A stretch of 64,000 bases of DNA from UBA11524 sp963590165 (GCA_963590165.1 CAVANO010000018.1:1-64000); one strand, 5' to 3'; positions 7,007 to 16,080 are shown, counted from the first letter of the stretch. The notes: generated by a model not told the origin, from the letters alone. Made by a program: numbers and translations.

Positions 7007-8515
7007 ATGAGCAGCATCATGCGCAAGATTTTTTCAATATTGCTCGTCATCATGCTGATGGTCGGCATACTTCCTGCTTCTGCCGACTCCCCCGCACTCG
7101 GCGTGACGTACGAAATTTTCGTCGGCTCATTCAGTGACTCAAACGGCGACGGCATCGGCGATTTGCAGGGGATCATCGACCGGCTGGATTATGTCGCCTC
7201 GCTCGGCGTGCGGCAAATCTGGCTCACGCCCATTCATCCATCGCCCAGCTACCATAAGTACGACGTGACCGATTACTACGCGGTTGACCCTGATTTCGGC
7301 ACGCTCGATGACTTCGACCGCCTGACTGCTGCCTGCGCTGAGCGCGGCATCACCGTCATCCTCGACCTTGTGCTGAACCACTCCTCGAGCCAGCATCCGT
7401 GGTTCACCGCAGCGTGCGATGATCTGTTCTTTTCACGCACCGGCGAAACGACGGACTGGTACGTCTTCTATGAAGCGGAAGGCACCAACCGCCACAAAAT
7501 CAGTGGCTGCAGCTGGTGGTACGAAGGGCAGTTCGGCAGCCATATGCCGGATTTCAACCTCGACAGCACGTCGCTACGTGCAGAATTTGCCAATATCATC
7601 GCGTTCTGGCAGTCGCACGGTGTCGGCGGATTCCGCCTCGATGCCGTCACAAGCTACTACACGGGTGCAAGTACCTCGACGGCTGACTTCCTGCGCTTCA
7701 TCTGCGAAACAGCGAAGGCAAACGACCCCGACTGCTACCTTGTCGGCGAGGCGTGGACGGACGAGGCGAATATCCTGACCCTCTACGAAAGCGGCATTGA
7801 CAGCCTGTTCAACTTTCCTGCGGCAGACAGCACGGGGCGCTTCGTCAAGGGTGCGCTGAACGGCAACGGCGCGACGGTGGCAAGCCTGCAGGCGGACTGG
7901 AATCAGCGGCTGCACGCAGTGTCGCCCGATTCGGTGGATGCGCCCTTCCTAAGCAATCATGACATGGCGCGAGCCCGCGGGATGCTCCGGTCAAAGGTCG
8001 GCAACGAGAAGGCTGCCGCGCTGCTGTATCTGCTGATGCCCGGCGTGCCGACCGTCTACTACGGCGAGGAGCTTGGCATGTCAGGCTCCGGCATCGATGA
8101 AAACAAGCGTCTGCCGATGGTCTGGTCGTCCGATGAGAGCACATGGTGCCGGGCACCTGCCGATGCCGACCAGGTGCAGCGCCTGACAGAAGGCGTCGCA
8201 GAGCAGACGGACGATCCAGACAGCCTGCTGAACTTCTACCGCGCTGTGATTGCGCTGCGGAATCTCACGCCTGAGCTGACGTGCGGCGAAATGCAGGCAA
8301 TTGACGGCGGCAACGCGGCCATTTGCCTCTACACGGTTACGGACGAGGGCAGCACGGTCGTCGTTGCCATCAACGTCAGTCAAACGGACACGCTTGCCGT
8401 TGACCTGCAATCCCTCGGCGCATGCGCACTGATCGGCACCGTCGGCACGGCAGACTGGCGTGAATCGGACATCACGCTTGCACCGCTTTCCTGCGCGGTT
8501 CTGCGCTTGCAGTAA
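7007..8515 (+). CDS. Secreted GH13 alpha-amylase-type glycoside hydrolase
   Basis: A 502-residue enzyme with a signal peptide ending PASA (predicted cleavage after Ala26) and a GH13 (beta/alpha)8 barrel. Conserved region I is DLVLNHSS. The nucleophile is Asp212 in GGFRLDAV, the acid/base is Glu248 in VGEAW, and the third acid is Asp319 in FLSNHD. The N-terminal YEIFVGSFSDSNGDGIGDL segment is the oligo-1,6-glucosidase/neopullulanase-like GH13 type with its calcium-site pattern. It likely degrades starch-derived oligosaccharides outside the cell, feeding the MalEFG importer. It lies 8 bp after malG, in the same operon. Exact bond specificity cannot be read from the sequence. Confidence 0.88.
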   Translation: MSSIMRKIFSILLVIMLMVGILPASADSPALGVTYEIFVGSFSDSNGDGIGDLQGIIDRLDYVASLGVRQIWLTPIHPSPSYHKYDVTDYYAVDPDFGTLDDFDRLTAACAERGITVILDLVLNHSSSQHPWFTAACDDLFFSRTGETTDWYVFYEAEGTNRHKISGCSWWYEGQFGSHMPDFNLDSTSLRAEFANIIAFWQSHGVGGFRLDAVTSYYTGASTSTADFLRFICETAKANDPDCYLVGEAWTDEANILTLYESGIDSLFNFPAADSTGRFVKGALNGNGATVASLQADWNQRLHAVSPDSVDAPFLSNHDMARARGMLRSKVGNEKAAALLYLLMPGVPTVYYGEELGMSGSGIDENKRLPMVWSSDESTWCRAPADADQVQRLTEGVAEQTDDPDSLLNFYRAVIALRNLTPELTCGEMQAIDGGNAAICLYTVTDEGSTVVVAINVSQTDTLAVDLQSLGACALIGTVGTADWRESDITLAPLSCAVLRLQ

Positions 8516-8586
8516 CTGCAGTCTTCCGTCATGTTCTGTGCCTGGAAAGAAGGATTTTTCAGCGGCACAGAGAATTACCATACCCT

Positions 8587-8608
8587 GCGGAAGCTGCTTC
8601 CGCTTTTT
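8587..8608 (+). terminator. Terminator after the amylase gene
   Basis: GCGGAAG (8587-8593) pairs with CTTCCGC (8597-8603), followed by TTTTTCTT. It ends the LacI-malEFG-amylase transcript before malQ. Confidence 0.75.
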
Positions 8609-8622
8609 CTTCATTCATTTTC

Positions 8623-8634
8623 GGAAACGTTTCC
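8623..8634. promoter_or_regulatory. Perfect LacI-type operator GGAAACGTTTCC before malQ
   Basis: A perfect 12-bp palindrome lies 47 bp upstream of the malQ start. Its half-sites equal those in the operator of the LacI gene at 2105-2128. It is inferred to be the binding site of that regulator, controlling malQ-glgP. I cannot assign clear -35/-10 boxes around it. Confidence 0.65.
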
Positions 8635-8681
8635 ATTCTCTTTGCACCAACCCTTTTCAATCGAAAGGATGTTTGATTTTC

Positions 8682-10160
8682 ATGCGACAAAGCGGGATTC
8701 TGATGCACATCACTTCCCTGCCCGGTCCCGGCGGCATCGGCAGCCTCGGCAAGGAGGCGTATGCATTCGCCGATTTTCTCCATCACTGCGGCATGACGCT
8801 CTGGCAGGTGCTGCCGCTTGGTCCCACCGGCTACGGCGAATCGCCTTACCAGTCCGCCAGCGTCTACGCCGGCAACCCGATGCTGATTTCCATCGACAAA
8901 CTCGCCAGCGACGGTCTTGTCCATCTTGAGGAAGGCGAGCAGTTCGTCCCTGAATGCGATGACCGCGTTGCCTTCGATGAGGCACGGTCAAGCAAAGAGG
9001 CACTGCTCCGCCGAGCCTTCCAGGAGAGCGAAAAGCAGCTGTTGCCGGACATCTGCCAGTTCATCCGCAATGAGAAGTGGGTGCTGGACTACGCGCTGTT
9101 CGTCGCACTCAAGAAGCATTTTCACGGCAAGGCATGGCAGCAGTGGCCGGATGAAGAGATCAAGCTCCGCAAAAAGAAGGCACTCCTGCAATACCGCATC
9201 GCACTGGACGAAGAGGTGCGCTATCACATCTTCTGCCAATTTCTGTTTTTCCGCCAGTGGAGTGAACTGAAGGCGTACTGCAACGGCAAAGGTATTCAGC
9301 TTTTCGGCGACATGCCGATTTACGTTGCCGAGGACAGTGCCGATGCTTGGACGCACCCCGAGGTCTTTCAGCTTGACCGCAACCGCGTGCCAAAGCGCGT
9401 CGCCGGTGTGCCGCCGGACTGCTTCTCCGAGGACGGACAGCTCTGGGGGAATCCGCTGTATCGCTGGACGTACCTGTACTTTCGCCATTACGACTGGTGG
9501 GTCGACCGCATGCGCGGCATGAGCCGCCTGTACGACATCGTGCGCATTGACCACTTCATCGGCTTCGCAAATTACTATTCCATTCCGCACGGTGCACCAA
9601 ACGCCAAGAACGGCAAGTGGGTCATCGGTCCCGGGAAGAAGCTGTTCCGCCGCCTGAAGAAAGAGCTGCCGAAGCTGCAGGTCATTGCCGAGGATCTCGG
9701 CGTGCAGAGCGAGCGCGTCACGAAGCTGCTTGCTTATACCGGCTATCCAGGCATGAAGGTAGCTGCTTTCGGCTTCGGCGGCGACCCTAAGGAGAACATG
9801 CACTTCCCTGCCAACTGGACGGAGAACGCTGTCGCCTACACCGGCACGCATGACAACGACACGACCGGCGGCTTCCTTGCCTCCGCAGATGAACAGACGC
9901 TCAAGGCTGCGAAGAACTACCTGCACTTTGGCACGGTCGATGACGGCATTGAGGCTTTCATCCGCTGCGTGCTGCAGTGTCCATGCAAGATGGCTGTCAT
10001 TCCCATGCAGGACGTGCTGCATCTGGGCAACGAGGCACGCATGAATCTGCCCGGCACCGTCGGCGGCAACTGGGCTTGGCGCATGAAGCCCGACGCCATT
10101 ACGCCGGCGCTCACTGCCCATCTTCGCGCGCTGAATCAGGAATCCAACCGACTTGCGTAA
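8682..10160 (+). CDS. malQ: 4-alpha-glucanotransferase (amylomaltase)
   Basis: A 492-residue GH77 enzyme. The N-terminus RQSGILMHITSLPGPGGIGSLG and the segments WQVLPLGPTGYGESPYQS, YDIVRIDHFIGF (nucleophile Asp), VIAEDLG (acid/base Glu) and TGTHDNDT are hallmark MalQ motifs. The start is ATG 8682, preceded by AAAGGA about 12 nt upstream. Upstream in-frame sequence does not resemble the family. It disproportionates maltodextrins, releasing glucose and longer chains for the phosphorylase encoded 16 bp downstream. Cytoplasmic. Confidence 0.95.
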   Translation: MRQSGILMHITSLPGPGGIGSLGKEAYAFADFLHHCGMTLWQVLPLGPTGYGESPYQSASVYAGNPMLISIDKLASDGLVHLEEGEQFVPECDDRVAFDEARSSKEALLRRAFQESEKQLLPDICQFIRNEKWVLDYALFVALKKHFHGKAWQQWPDEEIKLRKKKALLQYRIALDEEVRYHIFCQFLFFRQWSELKAYCNGKGIQLFGDMPIYVAEDSADAWTHPEVFQLDRNRVPKRVAGVPPDCFSEDGQLWGNPLYRWTYLYFRHYDWWVDRMRGMSRLYDIVRIDHFIGFANYYSIPHGAPNAKNGKWVIGPGKKLFRRLKKELPKLQVIAEDLGVQSERVTKLLAYTGYPGMKVAAFGFGGDPKENMHFPANWTENAVAYTGTHDNDTTGGFLASADEQTLKAAKNYLHFGTVDDGIEAFIRCVLQCPCKMAVIPMQDVLHLGNEARMNLPGTVGGNWAWRMKPDAITPALTAHLRALNQESNRLA

Positions 10161-10176
10161 AAGGAGTAATCAACCT

Positions 10177-12522
10177 ATGATGAACGCCAAGGAGCTGCTC
10201 CGCCTGACGGAGTCCCTGCTGCTTCAAAACGACCATGTCACCCTCGAAAACGCCTCCGCCGTGCAACTGCACAACGCGCTGTCCTCCGCCGCAATGAACG
10301 CCCTGACGCCCCTGTGGGTGAAGTGCGAACAGAAGCGGCTTGCGCACCGGCAGGCGTACTATCTTTCCGCCGAATACCTCGTCGGGCGGCTGGTGTATAA
10401 CAACCTGTACTGCCTCGGGCTGCTCGAGGACGTGTCTGCCCTGCTGCGCGCGCGCGGCATCGACATCGCCGTCATGGAGGACATTGAGGACGATGCGTTC
10501 GGCAACGGCGGACTGGGTCGTCTCGCCGCGTGCTTCCTCGATTCCGCTGCGACCATCAATGTGCCGCTGACAGGCTACGGTCTGCGCTATCGCTACGGGT
10601 TGTTCAAGCAGTCCTTCGTGAACGGCTGCCAGCACGAGGAGCCGGACGACTGGAGCAAATTCGGCGACCCGTGGAGCATCCGCCGCATTGACCAAGCCGT
10701 CATTGTCCCGATGAAGACGGGCGATGTGCTTGCTGTCCCCTACGACATGCCGGTAATCGGCTACGGTGCGAAGAACATCGGCACCCTGCGCCTGTGGCAG
10801 ACGGAGTCGCTCCACGAGATCGACTTTCCTGCCTTCAACAGTCAGCACTACGCGCAGGCATCCGCCGACAAGAACAAGGCGGAGGACATCACGAAATTCC
10901 TCTACCCGAACGATGACCGCCGCGAAGGCAAGCAGATGCGCATCAAGCAGCAGTATGTGCTCGTCAGCGCATCCCTGCAGGACATGCTCCGCGCCTACAA
11001 GCTGCGTCACGGTGATGATTACGCGTATTTCACTGATGAGTACGCCGTGCAGCTCAACGACACGCATCCCGTCATGGCGATTCCAGAATTGATTCGCCTG
11101 CTGATGGCAGATGACTTCACTTTTGAGGCAGCATTCGAAATCGCACGGAACGTTTTCGCCTATACGAACCACACTGTCATGCAGGAAGCGCTCGAAAAGT
11201 GGGATTTGACGCTGCTGGCAAGTGTCTGCCCGGATATTGTTTCCATCATCCGGCAAATTGACAAAAAGTTCAAGGCTGATATGGCAGCAATGAACGCTGA
11301 GATCAAGCCCACGCGCTGCATCATCTGGAATCATCAGGTGCACATGGCGCAGCTGGCAGTCTACGCCTGCGTCGCTACGAACGGTGTTGCCGCAATTCAC
11401 TCCGAAATCCTCAAGAAGGACGTGTTCGCGGACTGGTACGCGCTGTACCCCGACCGTTTCCAGAACAAGACGAACGGCATCACGCAGCGCCGTTGGCTGG
11501 GGCTGTGCAATCCGGAGCTGACTGCACTCATCACCAATCACATCGGCAGCGGCTTCCTGACCGACCTCGACCAGCTCGAGAAGCTCAAGCCGCTCATCAA
11601 CGACGACCTGTGCCGCGAGTTCATCGCCGTCAAGCAGGAGAAAAAGGCACAGCTCGCCGCTGAAATCGAGAAGCGAGAGGGCGTCAAGCTCGACCCGAGC
11701 ATGGTGTTCGACATCCAAATCAAGCGCCTGCACGAGTATAAGCGCCAGCTGATGAATGCGATGTCCATCCTGCATCTCTACTACTGCCTGAAGGACGGCA
11801 CGCTCACCGACTTTACGCCGACCGCATTCATTTTCGGTGCAAAGGCGGCACCGGGCTATGCACGTGCGAAGGCGGTCATCCATCTGATTAACATGATCGC
11901 TGACATCGTGAACAACGACCCTGACGTATCGCCGCTGATGAAGGTCGTGTTCGTGCAGAATTACAACTGCTCGTGGGCAGAGAAACTGATTCCGGCTGCC
12001 GACATTTCCGAGCAGATTTCGCCTGCAGGCACCGAAGCGTCCGGCACAGGGAACATGAAACTGATGCTCAACGGTGCAGTGACACTCGGCACATTTGACG
12101 GCGCAAACATCGAGATTGCCGAGCAGGCAGGCGTCGAGAACGAGTACATCTTCGGCGCGACGGTCGAGGAAATCAACGCGCTGAAGGCAAACGGTTACGA
12201 CCCGAAGGCAATTTACCGCGCCGATCCTGCCATCGCACGCGTGCTCGATGCCATGACGGATGACGCTATCTTCCCCGACAGCGACGGTGCCATCAAGGAG
12301 CTGGTTTCTTCCCTGCTGATCGGTGCAAGCTGGCACAAGCCCGACCACTACTTCATCCTGCACGACTTCCACAGCTATGTCGATGCGAAGCTTGCTGCCA
12401 TCCGCGGCACGCGCGATGAGCTGACCTTTGCGCGCAAGTGCCTTTTCAACGTCGCCAGCGCCGGCAAGTTCTCCTCCGACCGCACCATCCGCCAATATGC
12501 CTCCGAAATCTGGCGTCTCTAA
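10177..12522 (+). CDS. glgP: Glycogen/maltodextrin phosphorylase
   Basis: A 781-residue GT35 alpha-glucan phosphorylase that releases glucose-1-phosphate from alpha-1,4-glucans. The PLP-binding segment EASGTGNMKLMLNGAVTLGT carries the Schiff-base Lys. GNGGLGRLAACFLDSAAT and YGLRYRYGLF are further signatures. Two adjacent ATGs (10177 and 10180) follow AAAGGAG; 10177 is used. It is somewhat shorter than the classic enzymes of about 815 residues, which is common in Clostridia. It is co-transcribed with malQ. Seven 17-bp tandem repeats begin 4 bp after its stop. Glycogen and maltodextrin cannot be told apart as substrate from sequence alone; the context favours maltodextrin. Confidence 0.95.
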   Translation: MMNAKELLRLTESLLLQNDHVTLENASAVQLHNALSSAAMNALTPLWVKCEQKRLAHRQAYYLSAEYLVGRLVYNNLYCLGLLEDVSALLRARGIDIAVMEDIEDDAFGNGGLGRLAACFLDSAATINVPLTGYGLRYRYGLFKQSFVNGCQHEEPDDWSKFGDPWSIRRIDQAVIVPMKTGDVLAVPYDMPVIGYGAKNIGTLRLWQTESLHEIDFPAFNSQHYAQASADKNKAEDITKFLYPNDDRREGKQMRIKQQYVLVSASLQDMLRAYKLRHGDDYAYFTDEYAVQLNDTHPVMAIPELIRLLMADDFTFEAAFEIARNVFAYTNHTVMQEALEKWDLTLLASVCPDIVSIIRQIDKKFKADMAAMNAEIKPTRCIIWNHQVHMAQLAVYACVATNGVAAIHSEILKKDVFADWYALYPDRFQNKTNGITQRRWLGLCNPELTALITNHIGSGFLTDLDQLEKLKPLINDDLCREFIAVKQEKKAQLAAEIEKREGVKLDPSMVFDIQIKRLHEYKRQLMNAMSILHLYYCLKDGTLTDFTPTAFIFGAKAAPGYARAKAVIHLINMIADIVNNDPDVSPLMKVVFVQNYNCSWAEKLIPAADISEQISPAGTEASGTGNMKLMLNGAVTLGTFDGANIEIAEQAGVENEYIFGATVEEINALKANGYDPKAIYRADPAIARVLDAMTDDAIFPDSDGAIKELVSSLLIGASWHKPDHYFILHDFHSYVDAKLAAIRGTRDELTFARKCLFNVASAGKFSSDRTIRQYASEIWRL

Positions 12523-12525
12523 CAG

Positions 12526-12644
12526 GCTTCGCCTGCTTTGTAGCTTCGCCTGCTTTGTAGCTTCGCCTGCTCTTATGCTTCGCCTGTTTTGTGGCTTCGC
12601 CTGCTCTTATGCTTCGCCTTGTTTTGCGCTTCGCCTGGTTTACA
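12526..12644. repeat. Seven 17-bp tandem repeats, core GCTTCGCCTG
   Basis: Seven uninterrupted units, each exactly 17 bp, start at 12526, 12543, 12560, 12577, 12594, 12611 and 12628. Each begins with GCTTCGCC. The remainder varies slightly; units 1 and 2 are identical, and so are 3 and 5. The first copy can form a CAGGC-TTC-GCCTG hairpin. The array lies between the glgP stop and the tRNA-Val promoter. Because 17 is not a multiple of three, coding use is unlikely. Confidence 0.9.
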
Positions 12645-12695
12645 ACAACTGCCGCCTGACCTTTTCGGGAAAATAAAAAAATTGCAAAAAAGGTC

Positions 12696-12724
12696 TTGAC
12701 AAGCGCTTCATTTTCTGCTATACT
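12696..12724 (+). promoter_or_regulatory. Sigma-A promoter of tRNA-Val
   Basis: TTGACA (12696-12701) and TATACT (12719-12724) are 17 bp apart, about 37 bp upstream of the tRNA. Confidence 0.85.
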
Positions 12725-12760
12725 TCTTACTGTTGACGATGCAAGTCATCCGAAACGCAA

Positions 12761-12834
12761 GGGGTTATAGCTCAGTTGGTTAGAGCGTCACGTTGACATC
12801 GTGAAGGTCGATGGTTCGAGCCCATTTAACCCCA
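12761..12834 (+). tRNA. tRNA-Val (anticodon GAC)
   Basis: Full cloverleaf: the acceptor GGGGTTA pairs with TAACCCC, the D-arm is GCTCAGTTGGTTAGAGC, the anticodon stem TCACG/CGTGA encloses TTGACAT (GAC), and the T-arm is GATGG-TTCGAGC-CCATT. The discriminator base is A and CCA is not encoded. Confidence 0.95.
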
Positions 12835-12838
12835 CTTC

Positions 12839-12870
12839 AGCACAAGTTCTTGATTGGACTTGTGCTTTTT
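12839..12870 (+). terminator. Terminator of tRNA-Val
   Basis: AGCACAAGT (12839-12847) pairs with ACTTGTGCT (12858-12866), followed by a T-run. Confidence 0.9.
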
Positions 12871-12946
12871 CTTTTCGTAAAAGGACGAACCTACTATCTT
12901 GATGATATTGTCTTCAAAAGTCGCTGTGCCTTCAGCACTTCCCTGC

Positions 12947-12975
12947 TTGCAGTTTCATCAATTCCATGATATAAT
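12947..12975 (+). promoter_or_regulatory. Promoter of the ECF sigma operon
   Basis: TTGCAG (12947-12952) and TATAAT (12970-12975) are 17 bp apart, 55 bp before the gene. This is a housekeeping-type promoter; no evident ECF-type -35 was seen. Confidence 0.7.
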
Positions 12976-13030
12976 TTTCGGTGAAAAATATTTATTTTTT
13001 CGGGAATGAAACGGAGGTCTGATTCGTTAT

Positions 13031-13639
13031 ATGAGTGAACCCACCATGAAGGAACAGGAGGCATCACCCGTGCAGCGTGCCGCTCAGCATTCCGGCGCAT
13101 CAAAGGTGCTGGATGATACCTATCTGCCTGTCCCCGATGTCAAGGATGATCCCGCGTTCTTTTCCCGGCTTTATGAGCAATACGCGACCGATGTCCTGAG
13201 GGTCTGCTACTTCTATCTCGGCGACCGCGAAAAGGCGGAGGATGCCTGTCAGGATGTGTTCGTCCGCCTGATGACGACGCATCCGCTTCTGCAGCCCGGC
13301 AGCGAAAAGACGTGGCTGCTCAAGGTTGCGCTCAACCGCTGCCGTGACATGTGGCGCGGTTCCTGGCTCAAGCGTGTCATCCTGGGCGGTCCGACATTCG
13401 AGCTGATTCCCGCACCGGATGACTTCACCCGCCGTGAGGATCAGCAGGCCATGATGAGCGCTGTCAACCAGTTGCCGGCCGCCTTCAAGGAAATCATCCT
13501 TCTGCACTATTATCAGGGCTTGAACATCTCTGAAATTGCCGTCATGCTGGATCTCCCCGAAGGGACGATTTCCTCCCGCCTGAGCCGCGGCCGCAAAAAG
13601 CTCGAATCCATTTTATCGAAAGGAGGCAATGCCCAGTGA
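13031..13639 (+). CDS. ECF-subfamily RNA polymerase sigma factor
   Basis: A 202-residue sigma-70 family protein. Region 2 is about residues 45-105 (YEQYATDVLRVCYFYLGDRE, AEDACQDVFVRLM). Region 4 is about residues 140-195 (LPAAFKEIILLHYYQGLNIS, LPEGTISSRLSRGRKKL). There is no region 1 or 3, as in ECF factors. An N-terminal tail of roughly 40 residues precedes region 2. GGAGG lies 13 nt from the ATG, rather far. The stop overlaps the GTG start of a membrane protein encoded next, as expected for a sigma/anti-sigma pair. The signal it responds to is unknown. Confidence 0.88.
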   Translation: MSEPTMKEQEASPVQRAAQHSGASKVLDDTYLPVPDVKDDPAFFSRLYEQYATDVLRVCYFYLGDREKAEDACQDVFVRLMTTHPLLQPGSEKTWLLKVALNRCRDMWRGSWLKRVILGGPTFELIPAPDDFTRREDQQAMMSAVNQLPAAFKEIILLHYYQGLNISEIAVMLDLPEGTISSRLSRGRKKLESILSKGGNAQ

Positions 13640-14610
13640 AGAAAAATCAGCCGAATGAGCTGCTCGAACAGCAGCTGAACAATCTGCCCGAAATTGCCAA
13701 TTCCGCGCTGGCTGACCTGACCGCTGGTGCTGAGCTGAATCACCGTATTCAAATGGCCGTTATGGAGGCACGCACGCCGAAGAAGAAAGCATTCTCCATG
13801 CGCCGCGTGCTGTCCGTTGCCACTGCCTGTGCGGCTGCTGCTGCGCTGGTGGTCTGCCTGACGCCCGTTGTCAAGCAGGTGAAGCAGGCGCGGCTGATTC
13901 ATTCCTCCTCCCTCGGCGATGATGCCCCTGCCGTCACCGAGGACCTGCTTCTTGCCGATTTAAACGGCGATGATGTCGCAATCTCCGAGCAGAAGGCAGT
14001 TCCAAGCTACCGCAACCTGTGGTCGGCAAGCACGGACGGCTTCTTCCCCCTCATCGGTGTGAACGGCCGCTATTACCGCATGATGACCTCGCCGCGCAGC
14101 GTGTCTTCCAGCCTGCTCGGTTCGAGCGTCGGCACCATTGCCGAGTTCACCGCAACACCATCCCTGTCTGGGACAGATGTGGTGCTGTCCAACAAGGCTG
14201 CCTTCGGCACAGAGGTGTATGAAATCAGCGGCATGGGCGGTACGCTCGTCGTAGCTGAGGTAGACGGCACCACCCGCCTGTTCCAGCGCGTCAGCTTCAA
14301 CGGCAACGCGCTCAAGGGCTCCGAGTCGCTTGCCGACACGCTGCAAATCAGCGGTCACGTGTCTGCCATGGAGTTGAGCGACGTCGGCACAATTTCCGAC
14401 GCATCCGTCTGCGAACAGCTGCTGTCCACCCTGCTGAACAACGCGACCTACGAAAGCAGCGGATCGCTGAATGCCTCGCAATCCCTGCTGATTGAACTGG
14501 ACAACGGGCTCGTTGTGCAGATGGCTGTCAAGAACGACAAGCTCGCGGCATGCGGCGTCTGGTCCTGCCCGGAATTCATTGAAGCGTTTGAAAGCGCCTG
14601 CAACAACTAA
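13636..14610 (+). CDS. Membrane-anchored anti-sigma factor
   Basis: A 324-residue protein with a cytoplasmic N-terminus of about 55 residues, one membrane helix at about residues 58-80 (VATACAAAAALVVCL), and a large predicted extracytoplasmic domain without recognised motifs. The GTG start is inside the sigma-factor stop (GTGA) with AGGAGG 9 nt upstream, so the two are translationally coupled. Topology and coupling support the role of anti-sigma factor holding the ECF sigma at the membrane. No zinc-finger anti-sigma (ZAS) HxxxCxxC motif is visible, so it belongs to another type. Confidence 0.7.
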   Translation: MKKNQPNELLEQQLNNLPEIANSALADLTAGAELNHRIQMAVMEARTPKKKAFSMRRVLSVATACAAAAALVVCLTPVVKQVKQARLIHSSSLGDDAPAVTEDLLLADLNGDDVAISEQKAVPSYRNLWSASTDGFFPLIGVNGRYYRMMTSPRSVSSSLLGSSVGTIAEFTATPSLSGTDVVLSNKAAFGTEVYEISGMGGTLVVAEVDGTTRLFQRVSFNGNALKGSESLADTLQISGHVSAMELSDVGTISDASVCEQLLSTLLNNATYESSGSLNASQSLLIELDNGLVVQMAVKNDKLAACGVWSCPEFIEAFESACNN

Positions 14611-14626
14611 TCATCATCAACGAAAA

Positions 14627-14662
14627 AGGAACCGCCTGCATTATGCAAGCGGCTCCTCTTTT
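14627..14662. terminator. Bidirectional terminator between anti-sigma and MATE genes
   Basis: AGGAACCGCCTGC pairs with GCAAGCGGCTCCT, with TCTTTTT on the plus side and an A-rich stretch on the other. It serves the two convergent genes. Confidence 0.8.
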
Positions 14663-16008
14663 TATGCGGCTTCTTTTTTGGGCTTTGCAGTCAGCTTTAA
14701 CGCCCACGTCAGGTAGAAACAGATGGAAATGCCGATGCCGACGACCCAGCCAATCGGCCAGGAGTACCAAACGCCATTGATCCCGAAAATCGGCGACAAT
14801 GCGAAGGACAGCGCAACGCGCAGAACCAGGTCAGTCAGCGTTGCAATCATGAACTGCACCATCCGCGCCGCACCGCGCTGCACACCGTCAACAATCAGCT
14901 TAACGGACAGGAGCGCGTAGAACGGCGTAACGATGTTCAGGAAATTGATGCCGACTTCGACTGCTTCGAGGTTGCCATCGCTGATGAAGGCGAGAATCAG
15001 CGGCCGCGCGAAGACACGGAAAACCACAGCGAAACATGCACCCATCGCAACGCCGATGACCAAGCCGCTCCGGCAACCTTGACGGACGCGTTTTGTTTCG
15101 CCCGCACCGAGGTTCTGACTCGTATAGTTGCTCATGCCGTTGCCCAGCGCTGTTACCGACGTTACGAACATGTTGTTGAGCTTAATCGCCGCGGTATATC
15201 CGCCCATGCACGCCGTGCCGAAACCATTGATGACGTACTGCACGAGGATGTTGCCGACGCTGATGAAACTCTGCTGGATGGCACTCGGAATGGCGATGAC
15301 CAGCATCTTCTTGAGCAGCGCGCCGGAGAACAGCTGGTACTTTTCGTTGCCGACCATCTTATGTACCTTCATCAGCACGACCACCACCGCGACAATGCCG
15401 CTGATGGACTGGCACAGGAACGTTGCCCATGCAACGCCAGGCACGCCCATGTGGAAATCGCGGACGAATACGATGTCCACGAAAATGTTGGAAAGAGAAG
15501 AGACCGCAAGAAACCAGAACGGCGTCTGCGAGTCGCCCAGCGCAGAAAAAATGCCCGTTGCAACCTGATAAAGCATCAGGAAGACATAGCTGAGCAGGTA
15601 AATCTGGATGTACGCGAGCGAGTCCGCCATGGTTTCCGCCGGCGTATCAAGCATTTCGAGCATCCATTGGGCGCCAGCAAGCCCGACTGCCGTCAGGATG
15701 ATGGCGAGTATGCCGGAGAAAATCAGCGATGTCGTGACACAAGTGTGCACCTCTCGCAGATTCTTTTGCCCGAAAAGATTCGCCGTCACGACCGATGTAC
15801 CGATGTTGCATCCGAACGCAATGGCGATGAAAATCAGCGTAATTTCAGAACTGTTGCCGACCGCAGCCAGCGCTTCGGTGCCCTCATAGCGACCGGCAAC
15901 GAAGCTGTCCGCGATGTTATACAGCTGCTGAAAGATGATGCTGCCAAACAATGGCAGTGAGTAAGCCAGCAGAACCTTGCCCGGTTTCCCAACAGTCAAA
16001 TCCTTCAC
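14662..16008 (-). CDS. MATE-family multidrug/cation antiporter
   Basis: A 448-residue membrane protein of the MATE family (NorM/DinF clade). It begins LTVGKPGKVLLAYSLPLFGS and QQLYNIADSFVAGRY, which is characteristic of the family, and has about 12 predicted membrane helices. It starts at GTG 16008 with AGAGGAAG upstream. It exports drugs or metabolites in exchange for sodium ions or protons. It has its own promoter and stands alone. The substrate cannot be predicted. Confidence 0.9.
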   Translation of the reverse strand: MKDLTVGKPGKVLLAYSLPLFGSIIFQQLYNIADSFVAGRYEGTEALAAVGNSSEITLIFIAIAFGCNIGTSVVTANLFGQKNLREVHTCVTTSLIFSGILAIILTAVGLAGAQWMLEMLDTPAETMADSLAYIQIYLLSYVFLMLYQVATGIFSALGDSQTPFWFLAVSSLSNIFVDIVFVRDFHMGVPGVAWATFLCQSISGIVAVVVVLMKVHKMVGNEKYQLFSGALLKKMLVIAIPSAIQQSFISVGNILVQYVINGFGTACMGGYTAAIKLNNMFVTSVTALGNGMSNYTSQNLGAGETKRVRQGCRSGLVIGVAMGACFAVVFRVFARPLILAFISDGNLEAVEVGINFLNIVTPFYALLSVKLIVDGVQRGAARMVQFMIATLTDLVLRVALSFALSPIFGINGVWYSWPIGWVVGIGISICFYLTWALKLTAKPKKEAA

Positions 16009-16051
16009 AAAGCTTCCTCTCTTTCTGGATGAAAAAAGTCATCCGGCGTGC

Positions 16052-16080
16052 ATTATACTCCGATTCAGGAAAATTGTAAA
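16052..16080 (-). promoter_or_regulatory. Promoter of the MATE gene
   Basis: On the minus strand TTTACA (16075-16080) and TATAAT (16052-16057) are 17 bp apart. The rest of the 225-bp gap up to the DAHP synthase gene shows nothing further. Confidence 0.75.

Noticed and set aside
10111..12495. A 794-codon open frame on the strand opposite glgP, and other long antisense frames such as 4927-6216, 8988-10121 and 40655-42187
   Set aside because: They lie opposite well-identified genes, have no family motifs and show a composition expected from mirrored GC-biased codons.
12428..12676. An 82-codon frame running through the 17-bp repeats
   Set aside because: The repeat period is not a multiple of three, there is no ribosome site and the front half overlaps glgP in another frame.
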